The translations under genes were made by a program, and so were the position numbers. This document shows, piece by piece, positions 52,069 to 64,000 of a DNA stretch of 64,000 bases. The stretch lies in assembly GCF_000237925.1 (NCBI RefSeq), contig NC_031498.1, forward strand, positions 8,432,717-8,496,716, in the 5' to 3' direction. Source of the stretch: Schistosoma mansoni. Taxonomy: Eukaryota > Platyhelminthes > Trematoda > Strigeidida > Schistosomatidae. The notes below the pieces were generated by a model. It was not told the origin of the DNA. It saw only the letters and a list, made by a program, of their open reading frames with translations, and ran no database searches. Numbering within the stretch: the first letter of the stretch is position 1; every line of letters begins with the position of its first letter.

Positions 52069-52690
52069 TATGTGTTCCTCGAATTCACTTCTACATAATC
52101 GCGACCATTTACTCGACTTCTTCTTTCCATTTGTTTCTTATTCCTGGACATGTGTTTCGTTTAGTTTCTATTGGAATTTCGGTTGTTTTCTTACTGTTTT
52201 TTCAATGCATGTGAGTAACTTTTTTTGTGGAACACTGTGCATAATTGACGAACATCAACTTTCATACTTAACGGAAAACTCATGCACTTTTCAATAATTC
52301 GACGACGTTTTATAATAATGGACTATTTGTATTAATTTTATTTTTATTGAACATTTTCTTTTATAATACATCACTCTTTATTAAGGAAATGCTTATCTAT
52401 CGCAACAGACCGATTCTTGTTGCCAACTATGCTTTAATTGCTTTTGAGCTGCGTTCACTTTTTGAAGTTAAGTGAAGAAAAATGTGAATAATTTTGTAGC
52501 AACTTTTGAGTACTTGTTAATAAATCACCAGGGTTTTCTTCACAATCGGTAATCTTGTAATTTTTCGAATGTGGTATTTGAAATATTGTAAATCGTGCAG
52601 AATGTCCCTAGAATACAATAAACTTTTGGGATTCGATCACAGAATGTAGGTGGGTTTCCTCAAGGTTGTCGTAAATTCTGGTGAAATATT

Positions 52691-52731
52691 GGGGAAAAAC
52701 CCAAATTTCTCGGGTTTTTTACCGTTTCCCC
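52691..52731. other. Imperfect hairpin
   Basis: GGGGAAAAACCC (52691-52702) pairs with GGGTTTTTTACCGTTTCCCC (52712-52731) around a 9-nt loop, with a small bulge. A cruciform or RNA hairpin is possible; no role is assigned. Confidence 0.5.
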
Positions 52732-55229
52732 GAAATTATCTATGGCGGCTTCCTCAAAATAGTGAGATCGAGTTTTGTACTCCTGCTTTGCCGATCTATA
52801 TCGTTTCGATTTACTACTTCTTCATTCACTACATATGGACTAGTCCAATTGTTTAATTAAAGTCTTCTCAGTTATCGTATATATCTCTTCAACATAGTGT
52901 TATTATGTATCAGTACTACTGAGAATCCTCCTCTCACACACTCTTACATCACCTAAGCTGTACGTATAGAAACAACACAGCAATGTTCGGTCGACGACAC
53001 TACTTCCACTTAAATCTCTTGCACATTCTCATCGACCTAGTCTACACTAAAAGTTTTATCTGCTCATTTTTTTCTATACCACGAGTAACATTTTTTTATT
53101 AGAATGTTGTTCATGTTATCAATTCAGCTGACTCTTAGGCCTTCATTAAATGCGGATAATATATTTTGCATGAATGAGCAGCACCCAATTTTTGTCAACC
53201 TACGTTGAAATTTTGAAGAGATCGTCATCCATTTTACCCATAGCCCCAGCCCTCTTGGCGAGATTCTTTCAATCCGTCTATTTCCTACTTTTGGCTAAGA
53301 CTTAGCATCTACGAGACGATCTCAATTAATCTCCGAGCATAAATTTAGTGGCTTCTAATCAATGATGTAAACAATTGGTCACAATTTGTAGCATCATGAA
53401 GAATTTACACTCAGAAAATCAACTTAAGTGTATACAATTATCAGAGTCGTCTGATGTGGGACATGGAAGGTAGTAATAAGTGCATATGTAGGTTTTAAAA
53501 GCAAGGTATGCATGCTTGTTTTATACCCTGAATCCATACTCCTTAGAGGTATACGGCTGCTGAGTCACTTGTTAGTGGTTTCCGAACAACTTGCGCCAGG
53601 CGAGTAATATACCTGTCTGCACACTATGTAGGATTTAATTGGCCCCACAGACATTCTACTAGAACCGTAAACGCGATACACACGATCTCAAGGTCTATGT
53701 AAAAGCTACAGTCAGAACAAAGACAACTCAGCTTTAAACTGTATCAATTTCGAAACGTAATTACGATTAAATTAGTACAATAACTAAAGGTATTGTAGTC
53801 ATTAAGTAGAGCGCACAAACATGCCTACCAGTATTGCGTGTGTTATTGAAATGAATCAGGATTATAAGTCACACTAATATAATAAGATAATAATATCTTT
53901 CAACTGACAGTTCAAATGCGATAGGGATAGCCTACAGACATATTAGATCAGATTAACGTGGTGGGCTTTTAAGCGACGATTTGATTGGTTGATTATGGAC
54001 ATATATAGCACCCTACTTTCCCATCTATTTCTGAGGGGAGCTAAATATAGTGTAATTTGATCCTTTCAAAATCAGAGATTCTAAATTCCTTAAACTTATG
54101 CAAATCTACTGATTTAGGTGAGATCCACTCCAGGGTCTTGATAAAGTGATTTAACCTACATTGTTTTTTCTTACCAATCTCTTCAAGTGCATTTTATCCA
54201 AGTGTAGATTACCCTCGACTTGAAGAGAGGGTATTGTTATAACCGCATACAAAGATAGTAGTGAGGTGATGGCTTTCAGTTACAGATATATTGCTTTGCT
54301 CCTCATCGTACCAGAGGTCATGGAAAAAATTATTTATGAGTCTCTCCATTACTGTCTTCTCAACAATTCTTTTTCTTTTTGAATTGCAACATGGTTTACC
54401 TCCTGGTAGGTATTATATTGCAAATCTATTTGCTGAGCGGAATAAGTGAGCTTGTATTAATGTTGGTTCTAAACTAAAAGAGCCGTGAAGCTGAACATAC
54501 AATGACTGAGCAGGCCTACGATAGCCGCTGGGCGCTTAGATAAGGTTAATAGAGGTCAGAACGGGAGCAACTGAGGGAGACAGTACGTCTCGGGCTCACA
54601 AGAAAGCTTATATTGGACACATAAATGCACCGACAGAAGCCTTCACCATATCAATACTAGTAAATGCAAAACATTAATCATGAACAGTTGCGATACTGTT
54701 CGTTATGAATTATGCCTTTGTCAGATATCCAGTTACAAAATCCGGAATCAAAATATCGATTTCTATGGCCTTGTTTCTGAGCTAAATCAGGGATAGAGAA
54801 ACCAGCACTCTCAGCCTTAAGTCACTCTAAATCTTTATCGATCATTGATATAGTAACTTAAAGCTTAGCCCTGCCTGCTGAATGCAGAACTTAATATCCG
54901 CTTCTACTATATGAATAATATATTTCGGACCTACGTGTTGTCTTATGGCCAGTTATTGATCACGTGGTAACATAGCCAGTCGAAACACGACTCATATGAC
55001 CTTGACACTGGGCCAAACCATTGACGCAAAAAACAGTAAGAGCAGTCTAGAGTCAATTCTGGGTACTAAGTCATTCTAAATCATCCCAGCCCTATCCGTT
55101 TCAGTTCAAAATAATAATAATAAGTATATATTCTGAAAATAATAACTATAGAATTCATTCCAGTTTACAGGCATGGTCATTTTATATGAATTGTAACATT
55201 AGATGTAGAGAGCAAACAGATGTAAGCTT

Positions 55230-56130
55230 CTTCTGTACCAACCATATAAACTAGACCACACCATACCATAAAGTAGAAAATAAAAACTATACAAGAACAA
55301 TCCCAAAGATGGCTGTGATTGTGAGAGACTGTAACTGATGAATTGGAAGTAACTTAAGAATAACAGATCATATAATGGTAGCCAATAGATCATATAAAAG
55401 CTCATAATGGAAAGAATATGAATACAAATGCAATACAGTTGTGATGTATGCTACTTATGGCGACAGATGTAACACCAATAGGAAGTGGAAAACCTGGCAG
55501 CAGAAGGCTGTCACGCTTGACTTGAACAGGACAGGAACTGGATTAAGGAATTGTGAATCGTAAGAATCATACAGAATGTGAAAACAAATGATGGAGATTT
55601 GCAAACGGAGTATTTAGTGTGTGGTTATTATATTTTACCAAAAGATTCTGTAATTTGGTATTGAAATATATTTGGTTGTCCCCACCCGCGTTCTTCTTCA
55701 CTACACAGTTACTAAAAGTTATCGAATGGGAGAATGTGTATTGATAGTCCATAAATAATTCCTAGCATTTACCATTCATGTATTATTTGTTAAGATGTAA
55801 CAATGCGTAGTTTACATACAAGGAGGTCAGATCGCATAAGACCATGAAAAGAAAAGTAAAAAAATACAAGAACGAGACAGAAGTGACTGTGTATAAGAAG
55901 CTGTAACTAATAGGTCGAGAATAAAGTAGATATAGTAAATCATATAATGGTAGCTATTCAGACAGATGAAAATTTATGATAAAAGGAATATAAATATGCA
56001 TGGTCCGGTGACTTAATAATTACACAAAAAAATACACGTAAATACTTGATAATATACGTATATAGCAATGTATACATAGTAATAGTGTATAAATTATTCC
56101 CGGTAGTTATCATTCATATAATGTTCCTTG
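55230..56130 (+). repeat. Diverged direct repeat pair
   Basis: Segments at about 55,230-55,800 and 55,830-56,130 share ordered blocks: ATACAAGAAC, a GTGA...CTGTAACT block, ATCATATAATGGTAGC, GGAATATAAAT-like words, and AAATTATTCCCGG/AAATAATTCCTAG followed by CATTCAT. The order is the same and identity is only partial, so this is an old tandem or twice-inserted repeat. Confidence 0.5.
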
Positions 56131-57734
56131 CATACAACACTGTCAATATTGTACTTTCTGGGTTGATCTCGTATCACAGTCTTTATGGCTGAAAAACCAG
56201 GGATCACTCCCTTTGAAAATCTGTCCCGCTCCACTGGTATTTTTCAGTCAATAAAGGTCACTCATCCATGGTATATCTTTCCGGAACATGTAGTAGCTTG
56301 ACTCCTGAATTATATGATACTGTTTTCAGTGCGTACTTAAGACCTAGTCTGAAAAGATTCAACTGTCCCCTCACTCTAAGAAGGAATTCACTCTCTTGAA
56401 ATTTGTTTTCAGATAGACGTTACTCAAAATGTACTCTTACCAAAAGCTAAATTTCACTAAACTCGCAAGGTAGCTTTGAGCTTGTAAATGGTGCAGTGTA
56501 GTGACTTACTTTTGTGACGGGAACGCGATAGGTATGATGGAAGCAATTGTCATTATAATCAATTGTACCGGTGATTGTTTTACTGCATTTCTTTGTTTAA
56601 GTGTACCAAAGACACTTTCTTCCGTTGTCTGTGACCTTGCACGAACTCGAGTACGCTCGGTAATTCTGCTTGCAAACTTTGGCATGTCTCGGTATTCTTT
56701 CGATACCAGGAGATCACCAACAAATTTATCTTATTTCGACCGTCAACAGCCTTCTGGTTTTCGGCTCACCGAGGGATCCAACTCGATATCTGGCACGTAA
56801 TCTTCTTGTACTGGTGATCATAGTCAATCGCGACTCGACGCCATCTACAACAGAAAGGAAGGACTAAGAGGTATATGATCATTATGTGTCATATCGTTCA
56901 TAATTTTCTTCACTCCAATAGATCACTAATACATTCCAACAATAAGTTACATTTTGGAGAAAAAAATACGGAAGAACCGGTACAAAACTTTGTTAGAAAT
57001 TTTTAGCGGTTTATATTAGTAAGTAATGGAACTCCCTGACAGAACCAATAGTAGTCAGACCTTGTACAAAATCTTTAGAGAGAATTCCGAAGGCCTGCGT
57101 GGTATTTATACTAACTGATGATTCCCTTGTACTTGACTCACCACTGATTACGAATTCCAACTATAATACGTTCATTTGTGCTAATCTAGTTCTACTTGCC
57201 TTAAATCGCACTATTTAGGGAGTTCTTACTTAACTTCTAGTGGAATTAGTTCTAACTACATGACATTCGAAGCTGAACGTTAGATAACTGAGAAAATTAA
57301 TATCAAACATTTAACGCTGGAGAGGTCGGCACTAGAGAACATAGAAACAATTAATAGAAATGGAATGTCTCGGTCATGCAGGAGCGATCACATAACCCCT
57401 CACTTACTGTACCAAATATATTACTCTCTCTCCAGATAAAATGTATTCTTCAGAAGTGCTGGACGTCATCTTGATGATTTCATGATATGACGAGTCAATG
57501 TAGACAATGATGTGACTTACACGTGAGATCTTATAGAATAGGTAGTCACATCGTGACGAATCTACGATTTTGGGATTACTTCTATCATTATAGTAGTACT
57601 AATGCCGAAGTAGACCATAATTCTACAAGCACATTAATTCCAATACTTCAAATAATTATGCTGGTGTCGCTGTTGAGTCAAACCCTGTACAGTCGGATAT
57701 TAATTCAAGTGGGAATGACTTCGATGACTAAATA

Positions 57735-58020
57735 GAGCGGTTTGAAATCTATTGCATGACTAGAAAGGGTATTCAAGACGATCAATTCACAGCTTACTTC
57801 CTGACATTCGTCGGTAAAGAATCGTATAGTTTGCAAAAGAATCTGGCATTGTTTGGAGAAACCAATTTCAGTGTCATATCAATTCTTCGAGGAGTTACTA
57901 ATTAGTTATGTTCCTTGTGTAAGTTTTGAATGCAGAGAGATATCAAAGTTTCAAAAAATGATGCGACGAAATCATCAGAACGTTAAAGGTTTTATACTTG
58001 AAGTGTGTGGTGGACATCAG
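57735..58020 (+). mobile_element. gag-like fragment of an LTR retrotransposon (fossil)
   Basis: Translation shows a gag-type signature (ending FLTFVGKESYSL) of the kind found in capsid regions of Ty3/gypsy-like elements. The fragment is broken, short and without polymerase. It is old and non-functional. Its link to the LTR-like sequence at about 56,490-56,870 or 17,526 is unproven. Confidence 0.45.
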
Positions 58021-59154
58021 TGAAAGAGCTTAATCAAAATATAACAATACGCAAAGTTACCAACAATATACCAAAAGAATTAACACTACAAACCTAAGCG
58101 TGTGTCTATGAGCAACGCAAAAGGTAACAAATTACGGTTAAATTATGAAAAGGTATATTGAGTAACAAAATGGTAACAGTGTTATGAAATGAATGTTACT
58201 TGTAAGCTGCTTTCTGAGATAACAACCACAAATAAGTTCACTTGGTTAACAAAGGTTCCTCTGCACGTGATGGCACCAACAGCAAAATGAAGAAGATTAA
58301 ATCCAGTAGTATTATTCAGTAATGATCCGGGCCAAAGCTCTAACGTAGTGTGGAAAGGCCTAAAAGGATGTTATAATACCATTATAATCTCCAATCAAAG
58401 GCCGTGGCCATTAAAGCAGAAGAATAGACGGCAGATACTACGTTTATATTTTAAAAATCGCGGTAGTGAAGAAGTGTTATATACAACCAAACAAAAGTAT
58501 TCGTTTCTTTACCATTGTTACAGAAAAACAATAGATATCGAATATAAGTGTGGTTACATAAAAAGTTTGACAAATAGGAAAAATATGTGATCTTTAATTT
58601 GTTGTTACAAAAAAAATCACTAGATATAAGTGTCACCATAAGTGCAATTTCGGGGATCGATTGAAAACTCAATTTCGTGATCGTTTGATCACTGGTGTTA
58701 ATTAGCCAAACCTAAAAAGAGGTTTAATTCAGGAGTATGGAAGTTCATTTCAGAAAATTAAAACACTATGTATTAACTTTGAGGCACGGAATGAGCTTGA
58801 TAGACAGTCAGTGGAAATTTCCAATACTTTCCTCAGCCGTCGTATACAACTACACTCTCAGGGTTGCTCATGATCGCCTTTGTTTAATACTGGTCCCTAT
58901 TATCATGAAAATATGAAAAGTGATTCAACAAATAGTAGCAAAGCAGGTCGCAAAGGTGAGCACTAGATTGGTTAATGCTTGTCCTGTGGTAAATTTTACT
59001 CACACAGTTTGTGTGTATTTCAACATGCTAAATGTTTTAAATCAGTAAACGATTGTTATTATTCATGGAATCATGCTAAGCGTAAACTATTCATTCCACA
59101 GACGTTAGGAATGTTTAAACAAATTGATTTCGGAAACAGTCCTGCTTTGAGATA
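58021..59154. other. AT-rich spacer, nothing recognised
   Basis: Short open frames only (for example 58348-58590); no start, splice or family support. It could be decayed internal sequence of the retroelement to its left. Confidence 0.4.
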
Positions 59155-59292
59155 CAAATGGTTCAAACGGTTGTGGATGGAATATAAGAAGCTTTCGATT
59201 AACGGGCTTCCGTGTCTAATAGCAGTGGATCACCAATACCTCCAGACAGGAACCTAGGTGTATTAACGATAATAGGGAAAAAAGAAATTGGT
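59155..59292 (-). mobile_element. CR1-type LINE 3' end, antisense copy
   Basis: This is the reverse complement of 62027-62166, sharing GGATCACCAATACCTCCAG and AACGGGCTTCCGTGTCTA with few differences. On the minus strand it ends in AACCGTTTGAACCATTTG, the same 9-bp double repeat that ends the sense copy. It is therefore a severely 5'-truncated insertion in opposite orientation. An open frame at 58979-59257 overlaps it and is judged spurious. Confidence 0.8.
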
Positions 59293-59629
59293 TGAAGACA
59301 CGATCAGTATTGTAGTTTTACAACTATAAACCAGTAACACCTTCTACATTCCAATCGTCCCTCAATTAGTTAAAACCGGAAGTCAGATGTGAAGAGATGG
59401 GAAAGATATATTTGATTCGTTATCAATATATCGAGAAGCGTTTACTCTAATCTGGCTAGTGAACGTAGGTGCTGTTTCCCACGCTGGGTCGTAACGTGAT
59501 CTGGTACGGATGCATGACCGGAAGCCTTCAGTTAAACAAGTCCACTTAAAACAATTTGTTCAGCATCCAATGTCGAACACTTAAAGAGCTACTGATTTTG
59601 GGGATTAACTCGCTCTACGCGTCTCGGAT

Positions 59630-62166
59630 TCTCTCATATCCTGATTCTAGGGGACTTCAATCTTCCTAGAATCAACTTCGTGGAACATACATACATTGGT
59701 GGTGCCAACTCTATTGAAGCTCTGTTCTTCAACCTTATCGATGACCTGGGATTATTCGAAAATGTGAAGTCGGCAACCCGTTGGAGAAACAGTCAGACGC
59801 CGTAACGCTTAGACTGGGTATTCACAAATGAAGAATTCCTAGTTGACGACCTCTCAATCCTGGCTCCCCTGGGAAAAAGTGATCACGCCGTCTTATCATT
59901 CAGCTTTGTCAGCAAAACGGAGCTACGATATCCTACTAGCAACAAGCGCTGGAACTTCAAACGGTTGAATGTGTTAGCTTTACAGGACTATCTACAACAG
60001 GTGGATTGGGATGTTCACCCTCAACTTGAAGTGGATGCTCATTAGGATTTTTTACTGCACACGATCTTATGTGCTACTGAGCATTCAGTTCCTAAAATGG
60101 TCCCAAAAAGCTACAAACAACCTCCAATCATCAAGAACCGCACTCGTCGTTTGCTAAGCCGCAAAAGGCACTGTTGGGCTGAATATAAACGAACTGATAA
60201 CAACGGCGCGTTCAGGCAATACAAACACATAAGGAACATATGCACAAAGGCAATAAGAGAAGACAGGCTTCAGTTCCAGACCAAGCTTATCGATAAATTT
60301 GTCTCCAATCCGAAGAGCTTATTCAGTTACGCAGCTTCTCTTCGACAAGGCAAAACTGGAGTTTCCCAACTGCTTGGTCCTAATGGCCCAACCAATAACG
60401 ACGGTGATGCCGCTAACCTTTTGGCTGAACAATACTCTCAGACATTTCAGCTGACCCACATCAACGATACTGACGAAAGCTTCACCTGCACCTGTACAGG
60501 ACTTTCCGAAGTGAACCTGAGTGCTGACCTAGTGCTCCGTAAACTGCAGCACCTAAGAAAAGACACTTCTCCTGGTCCGGATATGGTTCATTCCGCTGTT
60601 TTGAGGGAAGCAGCTTCAATCCTGGTGACGCCACTTAGCGTGATGTTTGCACACTCGCTAAGCAGAGGCAAACTACCGGAAATTTGAAAGCTGGCCCACA
60701 TCACACCAATTTTCAAAGGAGGTCGACGCAGTGAACCCTCAAGCTACAGACCAGTGGCCCTTCTCTCCATACCTTCCAAAATTATGGAATCTCTAATATA
60801 CGACGGTTTACTAGAATACTTATCATCCTCAAAGTTCTTCTCACCTTAACAGCACGGTTTCAGAAAAGGTCATTCTTGTATGACCAACCTGCTGACTGCG
60901 GTGGATAGATGGGCAACCATCCTTGATTGCAAGGGGAAGGTTGACGTCATCTACCTGGACTTCTCAAAAGCTTTTGATAGGGTCAACCATATATGTCTTA
61001 TCAAGAAGCTTGGACGTGTGTATAAAACCCCCTTTGATTGATTGGCTCTCTTCATATTTAGAAAACCGACACTTTAAGGTCAGGGTTAACTTCACTCTCT
61101 CTCAGGCTATGGAATGTCCTAGTGGGGTCCCCCAGGGCTCAATACTAGGACCTCTTCTCTTCTTGATTTATATTAACGATCTTCCTCGACAAGTTTCATC
61201 TGACTTATTGCTTTTTGCTGATGATGTGAAACTTTGGAGAGAGATACGTAATCATAATGATATACTAGTTCTTCAGGAGGATCTGACCCGACTTCAAAGT
61301 TGGGCAGACGACAACGGTCTTACCTTCAACACTTCAAAGTGCAAGGTAGTCCATCTGAGACATGTTGCAGACTATAGTTATAACTTAGGTAACTCCCCTC
61401 TAGAAGTTTCCCAAGTTGAAAAAGATTTAGGAGTGTTGGTACCCTATGACCTGAAATCGTATGCGAACTGTGACAAAAAAGCCTCTCAAGCAAACCTTGC
61501 ACTGGTAACATTGAAGCGCATTTTTGGCCAGTTTGACGGTAGAACCTTCCATATAATCTTCAACAGTTTTATTCGTCCCCATTTAGAGTACGGAAACATA
61601 GTATTTCCTCCCTCCCTCCAAAAGGATAAGGACACTCTGGAACGTATACAACGTCGAGCCACGAAATCAGTTCGGGGACTCAAATTCAAACCTTATGAAG
61701 AGCGCCTCAAATCACTTAACCTTTACCCGTTAGAGTACAGGCGTCTTAGAGGTGACCTTCTTATGACTTACAGTATCCTTAATACTTCTGGTCATCCCCT
61801 TAAACATCTTCTTAAGCTTAGTCATAACACTAACCTGAGAGGTAACACCCAGAAATTGGAGACCCTACATAGCAGAACAGGCTGCAGACACAACTTCTAC
61901 TCCGTTAGAGTTGTCAAGTGCTGGAATTCGCTGCCGACTGAGCTAGTTCAAGCGACCTTCCAGGGGTCCTTTAAGAGGAAACTTGACTTATTCGTAAGGA
62001 CTAAGGATAACATATTATTATGATTTACCAAATTCTTTTTTTTCCTCTATTATCGTTCATATACCTAGGTTTTTGCCTGGAGGTATTGGTGATCCACTGC
62101 TACTAGACACGGAAGCCCGTTAAGCGAAAGCTTCTTCTATTCCGTCCTCAACCATTTGAACCATTT
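59630..62166 (+). mobile_element. CR1-type LINE, 5'-truncated and broken
   Basis: This spans the endonuclease C-terminal part, the reverse transcriptase and a 3'-UTR of about 140 bp that ends in the repeat AACCATTTGAACCATTT. No long poly(A) is present, as in the CR1 clade. Pol motifs match the CR1 type (FADD catalytic box; LQEDLTRLQSWADDNG after it). No target duplication was found, and the 5' limit is where homology becomes recognisable. Confidence 0.85.
59640..62023 (+). pseudogene. CR1-type LINE pol, disrupted
   Basis: Endonuclease end: GDFNLPRI (from about 59650), RLDWVFTNEE and SDHAVLSF. Reverse transcriptase: DTSPGPDMVHSAVL, YRPVALLSIPSKIMES, QHGFRKGHSC, YLDFSKAFDRVNH, VPQGSILGPLLFLIYINDLP, then the catalytic FADD near 61213-61224. 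The C-terminal part ends at 62023 after SFKRKLDLFVRTKDNILL. Breaks seen: TAA after QTP near 59803, TAG after VDAH near 60043, TGA at 60685-60687 (expected Trp in PEIWKLAHITP), TAA near 60847 before QHGF, and one frameshift near 61,020-61,030 in a C run. The copy cannot encode a working enzyme. Divergence is greater than for the RTE element, so it is an older insertion. Confidence 0.85.
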
Positions 62167-63748
62167 ACAGCTACACGGTAAATCATAATATGATGTTATC
62201 CTTATCATTTACCAATTCATCAACACATTTGAGGGTTCTCAAAACATTCAAATGTGTTCGAATATGACCAGGAGGAAATGAATTGTTCTGTACTAATTCT
62301 ATAGACAATTGTTAGTTTGATGATCGTTAAGCTGCTGTTTCAAGGTTAAGTCTGGGCTTGTGCGGAGCATATGAAATTAAACGGTACGATTTTGGGATAT
62401 CACATGGGATAAGACTTTAACGTAGACAACCTTCAAACGGCGTTAAAGTGACCTTGAAGGTTCGTCCATTTGCTAGGGTTAAGAAAGGATCCCGAATCGT
62501 TGTTACAGATTAGTATTTAGAGTCAGGAGTTAGGGTTAGGATCCTAACCATATCTTCTAACTCCGATTCCAATGGTAATTAGTGTTTCCATATCGAAGTG
62601 ATATCAGATAAAGTGACAAAACGGTATATAATCACATAGATAAACGAACTTTAAGCAAAAATCTAGGTCACACTGCCCTCCATTTCATTGGTTTCTCCAT
62701 ACATTATACCCTTACTTCAGATTGTTTTAGTTTTGCTTATTTGTTATTGGTAGTGTTTATTAAGTGCTTTGACCGTTAACTATAATCTGTTTCTTGCTGG
62801 TTTCTGAATTGTGGGCCCAATTATCCCATCACACTTCACACCCTTTTCATGCTATCTCATCACAGAACGTACCTTATTGATGGATGCAGTTCTACCGAAG
62901 GCTGAACATTGAACTCATATGTGTGCCGCAAAGCTGTTCGTTAGGTCATCTGTAGTTGGTTTGTTCTTTGGATTCTTTCCCCTAAGACTCGTAAGCCGAC
63001 TTTTTTAATTATTAAGCTGACTATTAATTCAGTAGTAATGTATGCTTTTCGAATGATGGTGGAATTTACTGTCAACTAGTGTTAACATTTACAGGGGAAA
63101 TGTATAAAAGTAGGGTTTAACCATTCTAGAGTAAAATAATTAGATAAAAATGCGTTTATCTACGTTTTTGAGATTTTAGTTGTTCTTTTGAACCATGTGG
63201 ATGAGTCATACGGAGTAAAGACTTGTTAAGTTTCATATATATTTTCGTTTTGAAAGTAAGGCGTATAAACCTTAATGGCTTAAAAATTATGTTCATTTAT
63301 CACAAATTATCGAGATACAGTTTTCGAGTGACATTGACGTAAATTGAGTTGTTGGGAAACGGTCATACGCAAATTAAAGTAAAGGATATGCAGTTGATGT
63401 AGTTGCTCCTATATACATCGTTGTTCGCAATTCAACGCTTCACTTGGGTGTTCCTTGGGGATGAGATCTGGGATATAAGTAGAAATGAACTCACTGAACT
63501 GTCTACTAACATGCTAGTTATCCTGCATACATGTTTGCATGTTGGAAAAGTATTTGAAGATATTAGTACTCTGAAATCACAGATCTTGTATCGATTTCGA
63601 GAGGACTGTATACTAAAGGTTCCGGAAATAATGTGTACTCAGTTAACCCACGAAAATAACCAATTTATTCTGTGAACTATAATTGTACGCTTAATTCTGC
63701 TTATCTGTTGCTTTAACTACTGAATCTTCATTCAAAATGCAGATTATA
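62167..63748. other. Spacer upstream of RAD50
   Basis: AT-rich sequence expected to hold the promoter and 5'-UTR of RAD50; no TATA box or other site can be assigned with confidence. A 90-codon open frame at 63403-63675 has no in-frame ATG near its start and no recognised similarity. GTTAGGGTTAGG near 62530 is too short to call a telomeric remnant. Confidence 0.4.
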
Positions 63749-63871
63749 ATGGCGTTGATAGAACGAATGAGTATTCTTGGAATTCGAAGTTTTGGACAGG
63801 AAACATCTCAAAAAATTGAATTTTTTACACCTGTCACTTTAATTCTTGGTCAGAACGGAACGGGAAAAACG
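63749..63871 (+). CDS. RAD50: RAD50 DNA repair ATPase, first coding exon
   Basis: The 41 residues [18 protein letters not shown]... to GQNGTGKT align without gaps at the start of animal RAD50 (human begins MSRIEKMSILGVRSFG). RAD50 is the SMC-like ATPase of the MRE11-RAD50-NBS1 complex, which holds and processes DNA double-strand breaks in the nucleus. The exon ends right after the Walker A motif GQNGTGKT (usual GPNGAGKT) at donor GTTAGT (63872), phase 0. I chose the ATG at 63749 because it gives the same length as human to MSILG; an in-frame ATG at 63737 would add four residues. The rest of the gene lies beyond the window. Confidence 0.9.
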
Positions 63872-64000
63872 GTTAGTTACTAGTCTAATGTTTTAGTTTG
63901 CCACTTTTATTTAGACTTAATACATTGAAAAATAATATATCTGCTGATCGCCATTTAGACTGTTCGAAAGTATAAGTAGCTCTCCCCCTCTGTAATAGTT

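Larger units (their letters stand above)
52069..57680. other. Spacer right of the satellite, no gene supported
   Basis: Unique or old repeat DNA. An open frame at 52070-52297 begins exactly at the array edge, is hydrophobic and Phe/Cys-rich, and has no splice or start support. The sequence at 56,490-56,870 is less AT-biased and may be LTR-like leader sequence. No RNA gene or conserved coding exon was recognised. Confidence 0.5.

Noticed and set aside
52070-52297. 75-codon open frame starting at the array edge
   Set aside because: Phe/Ser/Cys-rich from T-rich DNA, no splice or expression support, and its ATG is created by the array junction.
58979-59257. 92-codon open frame
   Set aside because: Its last third is the antisense 3' tail of a CR1-type LINE, so it is not a gene as such.
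62520-62545. GTTAGGGTTAGG as an interstitial telomere repeat
   Set aside because: Fewer than two full TTAGGG copies; expected by chance in a 64-kb window and not flanked by decayed repeats.
63403-63675. 90-codon open frame upstream of RAD50
   Set aside because: No ATG near its start, no splice sites that would join it to RAD50 in frame, no recognisable similarity; probably leader or spacer.

Overview
The window looks like a chromosome segment from a schistosome (Schistosoma or a close digenean fluke). The reasons are AT-rich DNA, introns with GTAAG-type donors, a SINE-like repeat carrying a hammerhead ribozyme of the schistosome Sm-alpha type, RTE- and CR1-type LINEs like the families known in schistosomes, and the first coding exon of a RAD50 orthologue at the right edge. 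This is read from sequence alone; no database search was possible.

Layout. (1) About 1-14,811, + strand: seven phase-compatible exons of one host gene I cannot name (a Ser/Asn/Pro-rich protein of roughly 800 residues in the visible part). Its introns are full of retroelements: an inverted pair of decayed hammerhead SINE ends (about 2,130-2,325), a 45-bp LINE/SINE tail with an 11-bp target-site duplication (3,359-3,425), a rearranged RTE fragment (4,600-5,445), a decayed SINE (6,930-7,165), a nearly intact RTE LINE with a 12-bp duplication (9,646-13,574), an antisense retroelement with a 13-bp duplication (13,774-14,313) and a composite SINE with an intact-looking hammerhead ribozyme (14,922-15,326). 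(2) About 15,330-18,182: AT-rich spacer with a probable solo LTR. (3) 18,183-52,068: a head-to-tail satellite of 19 full units plus one partial unit, 1,732-1,774 bp each, nearly identical except in triplet microsatellites. (4) 52,069-59,150: spacer with decayed repeats and a gag-like retroelement fossil. (5) 59,155-62,166: a broken CR1-type LINE with an inverted copy of its own 3' tail upstream. (6) 63,749-63,871: RAD50 exon 1 ending just after the Walker A motif.

The most interesting items are the 34-kb satellite, which has non-adjacent units sharing private variants and so hints at block-wise amplification; the ribozyme SINE; and the two near-identical RTE 5' ends in opposite orientation that bracket three host exons totalling 1,101 nt (367 codons), a geometry that could favour a circular RNA. 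Apart from RAD50 and the LINE polymerases, no protein here can be given a function.
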